NCBI RefSeq assembly: GCF_030704535.1
Contig: NC_081811.1
Span: forward strand, 4,108,501 to 4,172,500
Source: Vitis vinifera
Lineage: Eukaryota > Streptophyta > Magnoliopsida > Vitales > Vitaceae
Reading direction: 5' to 3'
DNA length: 64,000 nt
Part shown: piece after piece, positions 13,450-23,605 of the stretch
Layout: each line of letters starts with the position of its first letter
Position numbering within the stretch: the stretch's first letter is position 1
The notes under the pieces: generated by a model
Told to the model about the DNA's origin: nothing
The model's input: the letters and a program-made list of their open reading frames with translations, nothing else
The model's database searches: none
Program-made: the position numbers and the translations under genes

Positions 13450-13965
13450 ACTTTGAGGGTATTTGTTAAGTCAACTTAATAACTTAATTTAAGTTATTAA
13501 GTGGATTTAACATGTTTGGTAAAAAAACTTATTATTATAATTTAATATTTAAAATGATTTCAATTACAGTCAAAATGGTTAATTTATTTTTAATTTTAAA
13601 TCCTTTTTATATTACTTACCCATATCTATGGATAATATATTTAACAACCATAACTCCCCCGTGCATGACTAGTTTTTTATAGTAATATTTTAATGTTACC
13701 TTTTATATGTAAAATATTATAAATATGAATATTTAATAAACAAATTTATTTTTTAAAATTAATTAAATTAAATATTAGTTAAAAATTAATAATGATTAAT
13801 ATTAATTACAACTAATAAAAATAAATATATCAATTTAATAACTTAAAATAGATTTTAAGTTAATTTTATCAATAAATAATAAGTTTTAAGTTAACAACTT
13901 AAAAATAATTTAATTTAGTGTTAACTAAAGTCATTAAGTAATAAATATTAAATTTTACCCAAAAG
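13450..13965. mobile_element. AT-rich MITE remnant (weak)
   Basis: The phrase 'gggtatttgttaagtcaact' at the left is matched in inverse near the right end by sequence around 'taaattttaccc'. Internal sequence is dominated by 'aacttaat' and 'ttaagtta'. It resembles the scraps at 9060-9240 and 10640-10800. No target duplication was found. Confidence 0.35.
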
Positions 13966-13991
13966 TCAATTAGTTTGACATTTTGAATCAA

Positions 13992-14218
13992 AGGTAATAT
14001 TTGTTTTTTTAGTTGAATAGAAAAAAAATCAAAATATTTAACATTTTTTGTTTGATTAAAAGTAATGTATTAATATCAATTAATATAACTAAAGTAAACT
14101 TGTTTTCAATAAATTCGGTTTAGTTATGTTACTTAAAATCAACAAATTAATTTAATTAAATTAAAAAAAGGTTAGATATTTTGATTTTTTTTATTCAACT
14201 AAAAAACAAACATCACCT
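13992..14218. mobile_element. hAT-like MITE, ~227 bp
   Basis: The terminal inverted repeats span about 55 bp. The left side starts AGGTAATATTTGTTTTTTTA and the right side, read on the minus strand, starts AGGTGATGTTTGTTTTTTAG. Both run on into a shared 'gttgaata' and 'tcaaaatat' stretch. The element has no coding capacity, and I could not see a target duplication. Confidence 0.6.
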
Positions 14219-14598
14219 AACTTTTTCCCATTTAGAAGTGATTTGTCGGCAAACAACCAATACACTAATGAGCAAATGACCTCAATTAAAATGATTGTTG
14301 AAGGGGACACAAAAATTAATTTCATCCAAGATTACAAGTTGAAAAATAGTTAGTTTCAATTATTACAAGTAGAAAAGTAGTTAGTTTCAATGATAATTAA
14401 AAGGCATGCAAGTGCAGAGTAATTGCACTAAATGATGCTTTATGGCTCAAAATAAATTCTCGTTGACGGAGTCATAAATTGAGTTAATGAATCTTTTATT
14501 TAATTTTTTCACACAATAACTATTTTTTTTTTTTCAATTTTAGTATTTAATGCCTTTGCAAGTAACCGTTTCAAGCAAACTATTTAAAGTAAAGAGTA

Positions 14599-14876
14599 AG
14601 GTGGCATTTATTTATTTTTACTTAATTTTAAATACAATTTAAAACTAAATAATGTTTAATAATTTTTTAAATATTTTATTTTTATTAAGTATTAAAAAAA
14701 ATATAAAAAACAATAAATTAGTTTTAGTATTTGAAAAAAAAATAATACATTTTGATTTTATCATTTTTTTTCTATTTAATCAAAAATTTAAAAAATAAGT
14801 AATAAGTAAAAAAAAAAAAAAGGTTAAAATCTAAAAAACAAAGTAATTTTAGTAAAAAAAAAAACAAACAACACCT
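14599..14876. mobile_element. hAT-like MITE related to 13992-14218
   Basis: The left end AGGTGGCATTTATTTATTTT and the inverse of the right end AGGTGTTGTTTGTTTTTTTT place it in the same family as 13992-14218. The interior is AT-rich, with long A and T runs and no open frame. Confidence 0.5.
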
Positions 14877-14890
14877 AAGTTTAAAATCTT

Positions 14891-15617
14891 TTTTTCAATT
14901 ATATAATAATTTTGAAAAGCTATAAGTTATTTACGATTTGATTAAACTTATCTTTAAAAGTAATTTTCAAAATATACCTACCAGATATGGAGAAGGTGTT
15001 ATAGGCTTAAACTGGCTCAACTTTTTTAGATGACTAAAAAATAAAGTTGATTTTGCTGGCATTCTTATTTCTTAGCTCTATTGATTGCACCTTCACCTGT
15101 TTTATAAAAATGAATTTTTAAGGGGAAGGGATGAACCGATAACCTAAAAATGAGAAAGTTACGGAAAGTGCATTTTCGAGAAAATAACCCTTCGGACGCT
15201 AGAATAGTAGTTTTGGGTATTCTTACGGACTACCACCTAATAAAACAAAACTATTTATTATGTTATGTGTGTAAAGGTGTACTATTTGAAAAATATAGAT
15301 GACTTGAGAACCTAAAAATGAGGAAATTATGGAGAGTACATTTTGATAAATATAACCCCTAAATTATGTGCTAAAATAGTAACTTTGGGTATTATTCCAA
15401 GACTACCGTTTAGTCATAAAGGTTCACCTAATAAAGCAAAACTATTTATCATGCTACGTGACCTTCGTTCTCTTGTTTTTTTATTTTTATTTTTATTTTT
15501 TGCTAAAAGCACTTTGCTTTTTAGATTTTAAGCTTTTTTTTTTTTTACTTATTACTTATTTTTAAAAATTTTTATTAAATAGAAAAGAAAGATAAAATCA
15601 AAATATGTTATTTTTTT
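14891..15617 (+). repeat. Tandem duplication, copy 1 (~722-bp period)
   Basis: This region is repeated from about 15618 with only scattered differences. Each copy itself contains two versions of a ~173-bp subunit beginning 'aacctaaaaatgag' (15139 and 15310; 15906 and 16079). Copy 1 preserves the unfilled site ('cataa' at 15415-15419) for the TRIM element that sits in copy 2. No coding function was recognised. Confidence 0.75.
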
Positions 15618-16790
15618 TCAACTATATAATAATTTTGAAAAGCTGTAAGTTGTATACGATTTGATTAAACTTATCTTTAAAAGTAATTTTCAAAATATAC
15701 CTACCAGATATGGAAAAAGGTGTTATAGGCTTAATATGTCTCAATTTTTTTGGATGGCTCAAAAATAAAGTTGAATATGTCTCAATTTTTTTGGATGGCT
15801 CAAAAATAAAGTTGATTTTGTTGGCATTCTTATTTCTTAGCTCTATTGATTGCAGCTTCACCTGTTTTATAAAAATGAATTTTTAAGGGGAAAGGATGAA
15901 CTAAGAACCTAAAAATGAGAAAGTTACGGAAAGTACATTTTGGAAAAAATAACCCTTCAATCAGACGCTATAATAGTAGTTTTGGGTATTCTTTTGAGGT
16001 GCCACCTAAAAAAACAAAACTATTTATTATGTTGTGTGTGTAAAGGTGTACTATTTGAAAAATATGGATGACTTGAGAACCTAAAAATGAGGAAATTATG
16101 GAGAGTACGTTTTGATAAATATAACCCCTAAATTATGTGATAAAATAGTAACTTTGGGTATTATTTCAAGACTACCGTTTAGTCATAATGTGATGTCCCA
16201 CATCGGATAGAGGAAAAAGATCCAAGTGTTATATATGTAGAGGCTCCTCTTAACCAAGTAGACGCGTTTTAAGCCGTGAGGGCCCCTTTGGACCCAAAGC
16301 GGACAATATCTACAAGATTGGGAGTGAGTGATTACAAATGGTATTAGAGTTGATCTCCAACTTCGGTGTGAGGTTTGTTTGGCCCCGTAGGGGTGTTCGT
16401 CTTAACTTCATCTTAACCAAGTAGACGTGTTTTAAAGCCGTGTAGGGTTACACATAAAGGTTCACCTAATAAAACAAAACTATTTATCATGTCACGTGAC
16501 CTTCATTCTTTTTATTTTTTTTTCTTTTGTTTTCCTATTTATCATGCTACGTGTATAAGGGTATACTATTTGAAAAATATTGATGAATTGAGAACTTAAA
16601 AATGAGGAAATCACATAGAGTACATCTTGGGAAAAATAACTCTTAAATCATGCACTAAAATAGTAACTTTGGGTATTCTTCTAAGACTACCCTTCAATTA
16701 TAAAGGTACTTGTAATAAAGCAATACTCTTTATCATTCAAGTATCTTTGCCTTCGTTTTCCTTTTTTTTTTTTGCTTCTTTTAGAAGTAA
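15618..16790 (+). repeat. Tandem duplication, copy 2 plus a partial third copy
   Basis: Copy 2 runs to about 16500 and is interrupted by the TRIM at 16189-16452. A further partial unit follows at 16545-16790. Near 15735-15815 a ~40-bp phrase ('gtctcaatttttttggatgg') is itself doubled. An inverted relative of the subunit lies at about 17870-17998. Confidence 0.7.
16189..16452 (+). mobile_element. TRIM (miniature LTR element), 264 bp
   Basis: The element starts TGTGATGTCCCACATCGG, a typical plant TRIM LTR start, and ends GGGTTACA. It is flanked by perfect 5-bp repeats 'cataa' (16184-16188 and 16453-16457). The left LTR is about 16189-16336, and a primer-binding site of initiator-Met type (TGGTATTAGAGT) follows at 16339-16350. 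The right part repeats the LTR phrase 'cttaaccaagtagacg' but lacks the LTR's beginning, so it is internally deleted. No protein is encoded. Confidence 0.8.
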
Positions 16791-16799
16791 ACCCTCCCC

Positions 16800-18780
16800 A
16801 TTCCACTTATCTTTACTAAAATTGTGTTTAAATTTTGATTATTTTTTTTTGAAAATAATTCTCATATTGTTCCCTATTTTTGAAAATTTGCTAAATTAAT
16901 AAAAGCAAAATTTATTTTTAAACAGTGCAATCCATTTATTCATTATTTTTTCATATCCTTTATTAAATTTTATTTTAACATCATGTGTAATCAATGCATT
17001 AAAATAAATTAGTTTTTAATATAAAAATATATTCACCTATAATAATTAATAATCTAATGAATAAATAAATGCCAATATTTTAAATAATATTGATGTGAAA
17101 TATATATATAGATGATATTTTATTTTGTTTCTTATTCATAATATTTTTATATTTATAATATTTATAATTTTAATATTATGGATCTCATTTTTTTATATTT
17201 TTCTTTTTAAAAATTTTCTAGAATTTAAAAACTAATTTTTTTATTAAAAAAAACACTATTTACATGTGTTGAAACTAATTTTAAAAAAATAATAATAAAA
17301 ATAGAAAAGTAATATAAAAAAAATATTAACTTACCTTTAATTTCATTCTACAAAAAATTAGTAATGCTCATTCTTTAAGAGTATTTAATTTTAAAAACAA
17401 TATTTGAATGTAGTTAAAATTAAAATTTTAAAAGTGCTTGCATTAAATTTTTTAATATAAAATCACAATTCTCATCGCATTATATTGATATTTAAATAAA
17501 TAAATAACCTAATTTTTTATTAAATATGTAAAAAAAAAACAAATTTTTCTTTAATTAAAAATTTAAATCATTATTATTTTTTTAATAAATAATGTTTTTT
17601 GTAAATTACATTATGTGCATTTTTTGACATATTACTTAATAATCACAATCAAAACCATAACAATGACAATAAAAAACTAAATAGGTTAATACATTATGAT
17701 ATTAATAGTGGTACTTTTAGTTACGCACGTTATTACTTTTAGTTTTAGGTAAAAATAATGTTATTATTTTCAGTAGTATATTTGATGTAGAAGTTAAAGT
17801 GGTAGTGACTGATAAATAAGGTGGTACATTATGTTATCTACATTATCACTTTCAACCGGTTGTAGAGTATTTTTGGAAAGTTACTGTTTTAGTACATGAT
17901 TTGAGGATTATTTTTTTCAAAATATACTCCCTATGAAACCACTTTTTCAAGTTCTTAATTCATCCATATTTTTCATATTTTTCAAACAATACACTTTTAG
18001 ATGATTTCTTTATTATTATTAATATTATTATTTATAAGGTTGACGAATTTTATTTTAAAAATTATTGCTAATAAGAATGCATTTGATATGTAATATTAAT
18101 TTATTAGGATGATCTATTGATATAAAAACTAATACATGAGGATAAACAACACTTCTAATGCTATTAGGTTTGTTACAACAAGTTGTGCATTGAACTTACA
18201 ACATAAGTGCATTAAAATTAGGATACATTATGACATGTTTTAATTTTGTTTTTTAATTCTTATCAAAACAAAATTTTTTATTATAATATTTTCTTAATAG
18301 TTATATTGTAAAGTTATACAATTCAAAATTTATGAAATCTATATAATAAAAAATATAATAATTTTATTTTTCAATTACAAGAATGAGACAATAGTTTATA
18401 AAATTGTTACATATTATTAGATAAATTATTTATATATATTTTAAAATAATAATTAATGAAACAATTGTTTTTTAAAATAATTATTATATTATTTATATGT
18501 ATTAGTATTAATATTATTCTTATCTTGACAGGTAATTTATAATAATAATAATAAATAAATACATGGAGAAAAGGCAAAGTAAGAATATATTTAACTTAAA
18601 AGTAAGATATACTTGAACTTTTATATTTTGTATGGTTTTTGAAAACTTGGAAACTTAAAGAAATGACTCTTAAAGGTGGGGTTGGTAATGAGATAGGTTT
18701 TTTATGTACCCACCCTACCTTGTCTTTAATGAGAAGGATTTAATGAAATTGAGATACTATGCAAGTTCTTCCATTATGAA
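16800..18780. other. AT-rich intergenic DNA with an inverted repeat partner
   Basis: No gene is seen. The stretch 17870-17998 is the inverse of the unit at about 16555-16680: shared phrases on opposite strands include 'tactatttgaaaaatat'-like and 'aaatcatg' with 'agtaacttt'. The ~1.4-kb segment between them is therefore bounded by inverted repeats and may be a transposable element. The stretch around 18000-18780 is plain AT-rich DNA. Confidence 0.4.
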
Positions 18781-18787
18781 TAAGATA

Positions 18788-18890
18788 GATTCTTGGTGAT
18801 GGGAAGTTAGTGCGTTTCTGGACAAATAGGTGGGTTATTGATAATTGTCTATCTCACAATCATTCGATTCTGCCCCTACTTCAATGAAAG
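18788..18890 (+). pseudogene. LINE reverse-transcriptase C-terminal fragment (probable)
   Basis: One frame reads ILGDGKLVRFWTNRWV and then reaches a stop within about 20 further codons. GDG-x-x-VRFW-x-x-x-W is the signature at the end of many plant LINE reverse transcriptases, before the zf-RVT region. Nothing of the catalytic domain is present. The hit is short, so confidence is modest. Confidence 0.4.
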
Positions 18891-19279
18891 CTAGCATCTA
18901 CTCCTCCTCATTCTCCTCCTTCATTGTCATTGGTCCTTTTGACATGAGAGATTGGATAGAAGAAATAGTAAGAGTAAATCAGTAGATTAGGTACCTTTAG
19001 TTGAGGATTTATAATTACACATATCAACTCAACCAGTTGGAATATCCAGTGATCTCGTATCCATTGGTCAAGATTAGGAAAGCTTTCAATAATCCAGTGC
19101 TAGTGAAATTGAATTAGTTATTTTTTTTTCATCTAAGATGCACCTGCTTTTCTCTTTGTCTCCATTCGCCTAAGACTACCTTGCTTAACTACTAGGTAGT
19201 TGAATTGGAACCATAATCCAAATATAAATAGTTAGATTTACTAAAAAAAAACCATTGGCACTGAAATCATTAACAACAG

Positions 19280-20455
19280 GTTATCTTCCCCGCCTTGAAG
19301 AAATATATAGAGAAAGAGAGACCGATGCCAAGAAGTCTTCCTAAGTTGTTTGCTTAAAGTGGTTTGTTTGACTAAGAAAAAAAGTCCAAGAGGAATGAGA
19401 GATTTTGCCAGTAGATTTGATTTTGCGAGATGCGATCCAAAACAGGAGACTGGACGCCGAAGCTTTCTAATATAATAAGAATGTCGAATAGAAAACCATG
19501 AAAGTAATGATAAGAGAAAATATCACATATCGTGCAATTGAAAGAAGGGCTTAAGACAAGATTGTGCTAAATCAACTATCGAATAGAACCTTCGTCTGAT
19601 TCACCGATCGGTAAGCTAACTTCAAGATTTGAATAATTATTGTGGTTTGGTTTTTTGTATATAAATTGATTTGCAAGGAAATATAGGTGTCATAGGAATC
19701 ATTAAAAAAAAAAAAAAAAGCTACTACTCCTGCAAAATCCCATGTTTTCGAAAGGTTTTTAAAAATCTGGGATGGATTCAAGTACAACTTTGTCTCCTAA
19801 CCTTGAGGGGTAGCTTAGTTGGTCCGACCTTGGGTATGCTCCCTAATGGTCACCAGTTCGAGTCTCCTCAGGTCCACTAGAGGAAATACTAATTCGTTAA
19901 CTTTAGTTGGTCCCGTCACACACTACCAAGATTATATATTATTTTCAGTAATTTTTTTTTTTTCCATTTTCAACTTTTTAACTACGGTCAATTAGTTCAC
20001 CGGGAGGATCGCCCTCCCAATTCGAAGTTTTTTCCTGGAAGTTTCAACCTTGTTGACCATCACAACAGTTGCGACTATAAACAGACTTGCCACTATGGCA
20101 GGACGGTACGCTCTGCTCTCTTGTGACCCCTACTCTAATCAAAAGACGCACTCGCAAATCCCACTAACAAGCGATTCTATACCAGCAGATTCAATAGTAC
20201 CGGAGTCATTTCCATTAAACCTTCCACCAAGAACTGATTCAATAGTTGTGCTTACAGATAGTTGACCGACCGTACCTTGCTGCTGAAAAACTTTATAGGC
20301 TAGCGTGGCTCGCTTCGCTCTTCAAGCTCCACCCCCTTACTCACCTCTAAATCTATAAAAAAAGCCCCTATCTAGTAAGGCTGTGGCAGTGGAAGTAGAG
20401 AAGAAAGAACCTCGAAAAAAACCCGGCTCCAGCTACCTTTAGCGGTTGTGGGGAT
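19280..20455. other. Possible nuclear insertion of mitochondrial DNA
   Basis: Base composition is clearly more balanced than the flanks. The text style ('ctcgcttcgctcttcaag', frequent 'ctagtaag', 'cggtaagctaac') is typical of plant mitochondrial intergenic DNA. The best parts are about 19280-19620 and 20000-20455. A SINE-like unit (19795-19970) interrupts it. No mitochondrial gene is recognised inside, so this remains an inference from composition and style. Confidence 0.4.
19795..19970 (+). mobile_element. tRNA-derived SINE-like unit
   Basis: A box-A-like TAGCTTAGTTGGT (about 19811) and a box-B-like AGTTCGAGTCTCC (about 19855) lie ~45 bp apart, as in a tRNA-derived polymerase III promoter. 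A short body and a T-rich tail follow. The 5' and 3' acceptor arms pair poorly and no clear anticodon stem forms, so this is not an intact tRNA gene. Target duplications were not found. Confidence 0.5.
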
Positions 20456-20550
20456 AATAAATAAAATATTTATTTTTAATAAAATTTAAAATTTAAAAAA
20501 AAAAAAAAAAAGTTCCAAAATTTTAAATAGGGGATGAGATGACTATGAAA

Positions 20551-20717
20551 ATTTCCTATACTCAAGCCCATCCCATCCGATTTATTTTTTCCTTTTGAAC
20601 ATGAATTTAAATATATATAAATAAACGAAACAAGGTTGGGATGTAAGTGATACATCACCCTCCCTATTTGATAATTTTTTCAAATTATAAAGTAACATTT
20701 GAAATTTAAATAAAGAA
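20551..20717 (+). repeat. Tandem ~167-bp repeat, copy A (uninterrupted)
   Basis: The unit starts 'atttcctatactcaagccca' and is repeated from 20718. Copy A keeps the unfilled insertion site 'tttattttt' at 20581-20589, where copy B carries a MITE. Confidence 0.75.
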
Positions 20718-21480
20718 ATTTCCTATACTCAAGCCCATCCCATTAGATTTATTTTTGGGAGAATTATGTTTTGGGGGTAGATGGCCCCCCAAATTAATAA
20801 AAGGTCCATATAACTCTTTAAATTGAGCTTAAGACCTAATGAAAGTATGAAAATTGAGTTGAAGGATATCATCCTTCAGTATTTTCAAAAATGTCATTTG
20901 TTGATTTTGAGAAAAAAAATTAATATTTTTGAAAAATATTTTTATTTAATTTAATATTTAAAAAAAATACTTTTTATGTAATTTAATATTTTTAAAAATA
21001 CTTTTATTTAATTTAATTTTTTTTAAATAAATTTATTTAATTTAATTTTTTTTTAAAAAAATTAATTTAATATTTTTTTTAAATACTTTAATTTAATTTA
21101 ATTTTTTTGAAAAAAAATTATTTAATTTAATATTTTTGAAAACTACTTTTATTTAATTTAGTATTTTTGAAAAAAAAATTATTGAAAAAAAATTATTTAA
21201 CTTAATTTTATAAAATATTTTATATGTGTTCTTAAGGGTATATTTGTCTATTACTATTTCATATCCTTCAACTCAATTTAAGGAGTTATATGGACCTTTT
21301 ATTAATTTAGGGGTCCATCTACCCTCAAAAGATAATTCTCCCTTTATTTTTTCCTTTTGAATAGGAATTGAAATAGATATAAATAAACGAGACAAGGTTG
21401 GGATGTAAGTGATACATTACCCTCCCTATTTGATATTTTTTTCCAAATTATTAAGTAACATTTGAAATTTAAATAAAGAA
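20718..21480 (+). repeat. Tandem ~167-bp repeat, copy B, split by a MITE
   Basis: Copy B runs 20718-20756, is interrupted by the element at 20757-21342, and resumes at 21343 through about 21480. The resumed part keeps phrases such as 'aaggttgggatgtaagtgat' shared with copy A. Confidence 0.75.
20757..21342. mobile_element. Mutator-like MITE, 586 bp, 9-bp target duplication
   Basis: The inverted ends of about 74 bp start GGGAGAATTATGTTTTGGGG on the left and GGGAGAATTATCTTTTGAGG on the right (minus strand), with about six mismatches. Perfect 9-bp flanks 'tttattttt' lie at 20748-20756 and 21343-21351. The interior is alternating T-rich and A-rich runs. It shares its first ten terminal bases and its target-site length with the element at 7866-8531. 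Confidence 0.85.
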
Positions 21481-21489
21481 AGCAAATTA

Positions 21490-21872
21490 ATAATGCCTAG
21501 TGTGATAAAATAAAAGAGAAAGGAAAAAAAATGTGGTTTAACAAATTTAAATCCACCTCAAGGTTTGCAGAGGATTTTCATACAAATATGATTGAAGAAT
21601 AGAACAACAAACTTTCTCTAAAGAAAATATATATAAATTGAAGTTGTTGAATTTGAGAATAAAGATTATAAAGTTCCGATTCGATGTACCGAGATTAATT
21701 TGGACACAAATAATATTTATAGAATTTTATAATATTTTAAAAGCTAAACCAATGGTTGAATCGAAAAAATTATCAATTAACGATTAAGATTTGATGGTTA
21801 AACAATGGTTGGTTAAAATATAGAGTGGTAACGTATAAATATATTATTTTTATATTATTAAGATTAAAAATA

Positions 21873-21940
<68 letters not shown>

Positions 21941-22130
21941 CTAATAATATTTATTTTTTTATTTTAAAATTATCAAATTAAATTATAGATAAATAAAAAT
22001 GCATTAATATTTTAAATTCCATTAAATAAAATAAGTATGATATTTAAATCTGAAAATATATATTGAAAATGAAAGAGAAATGCTATTATATTTCTATATA
22101 TTTATTATTATATATTTTTTAAATGAATTA
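21490..22130. other. AT-rich intergenic DNA with (AT)n run
   Basis: No gene is seen. A long (AT)n microsatellite occupies about 21880-21939. Confidence 0.7.
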
Positions 22131-22149
22131 TATTATTTTATTTATTATT

Positions 22150-22330
22150 CTGCAGATATTAAGAATATAGCATTAGTTGTCTGATGGTGTTTTCCTCGAT
22201 CGTCCATTTGACGGCCTCAGGTTCAAGCTCTAATCCATCATATCTTGTATTGCTTCAAGCAGCCCAATGCAGTGGGCTTGCCCCTGCCAACCCAGACCAG
22301 AACCGGCCGGTCAGTCCACCACATAGTCTA
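22150..22330 (+). mobile_element. Possible SINE-like unit
   Basis: A tRNA-promoter-like pair is visible: 'ttagttgtctgatgg' near 22173 and 'ggttcaagctct' near 22220. The tract has higher GC content than its surroundings. The match to box A is weak, and no tail or target duplication was seen. Confidence 0.25.
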
Positions 22331-22468
22331 ACCAAGTAACTTTCAAGTAATTTTGGCTTTAAAACACAGCTAAGATTAAGTCCAGCTTCTTGGATATTAT
22401 GTTGTTTATTTTTAAAATAATTTTTTTATACAAAATTCAGGAACTCTTTTACAAAAAAATAAAAAATT

Positions 22469-22790
22469 AGGTTTTATTTAGCAACTATTTTTTAGAACTG
22501 TTTTTTGTCTTTTAAAACAAAAAAAAAAATTGAAAAACACCTTTGATATTCAGAAAATTGTTTTATATTTTATGTTCTCAAGATTTCTTTTAAATAATCA
22601 TACAAACATAATGATTAAAAATAAAACTCTAGATATAAAAATTATTTTTAAAACATATTTAAAAAATACTAAAATGAGTTAAAAACATTTCAAGTTCTCA
22701 AACAAACTTTTATTTTACAAAACATAAAAGAATAGTTTTTAAAAACTATTTTTCAGAATCGTTTTAAAAAATAGTTACCAAACATGACCT
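22469..22790. mobile_element. hAT-like MITE, ~322 bp
   Basis: The left end starts AGGTTTTATTTAGCAACTAT and the right end, on the minus strand, starts AGGTCATGTTTGGTAACTAT. The interior is A- and T-tract rich. It belongs to the same family as 26415-26809 in an ERDJ3B intron. Confidence 0.55.
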
Positions 22791-23278
22791 TATTTTATGT
22801 TTTTTAAAAATTCTTTTCAAATTTTTTAAAAATTATGAAAATGAATTTTTTTTACTTTCTTAAATTTTAAAATATGTTTTCAAGTTCATAAAGGTAGTAC
22901 TTACTTTTTATATACAAATTCCTATATTTTGTATAAAACTTTTAGTTTTAAAAGTAAAAAAATAAAAGAAAATATATCAAAAAATGCACTATATAATTCA
23001 CTTAAGATACACCAAATTTCTTGAATAAAAAGACAATTTTCTAATATTTGAATAATATTTTTTAGTCTATGATAAAGCACTCATACGTAGGAGAAAGGAT
23101 AGGATTTCTAATCGCCAACCATGGACCAAACCGTTGCACTTCGGCAGCCCAAACACAACAATTTGGTAAAACGGCCCATTTCTAAGCCCAGACCCATGAC
23201 TCGACCTTTTTTGCTTTTGCCTTGTACATAGCAAAGATTCCCTTGGCAATATCAATTGCCTCGACTACACGCTGAGGA

Positions 23279-23299
23279 CACGTGGGACATAACCATTGG
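23279..23299 (-). promoter_or_regulatory. ER-stress response element (ERSE) overlapping a G-box
   Basis: On the minus strand the sequence reads CCAAT, nine bases, CCACG, which is the exact canonical ERSE spacing. The CCACG half overlaps a palindromic G-box CACGTG at 23279-23284. It lies about 310 bp upstream of the ERDJ3B ATG. A TGACGTA sequence, similar to plant UPR bZIP sites, follows near 23379. In plants bZIP28/bZIP60 with NF-Y act through such elements, so stress induction of the downstream gene is a fair inference. Confidence 0.75.
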
Positions 23300-23605
23300 A
23301 AAGGACAACGAGAAAACCTCCTCTGATTGGTCAGTTTTAAGATGACCACGTAGCGAAGAATTAGACTCCGAGTCGTTGATGACGTATTAAGCCTCACTCC
23401 TCTATTGCCTGGTTTCACCGCTCTCGTTGCGAACCGTTTGGAGAGGGAGAAGAAGAAGAAAGACGGAGAAGCGAGGAGAGAGAGACAGATACAACCCTAA
23501 CCCTAAGAGAACCGCAGAGACTCCACATATACCCTAGATCTGATCACGAACCCTAAGATTTCTACATTGAGAGACTCGCTCTCTCACCGTCTTTTGATCC
23601 ACTTC

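Noticed and set aside
19795..19880. tRNA gene
   Set aside because: A- and B-box-like sequences are present, but the acceptor arms pair poorly and there is no clear anticodon stem. A SINE head is more likely.
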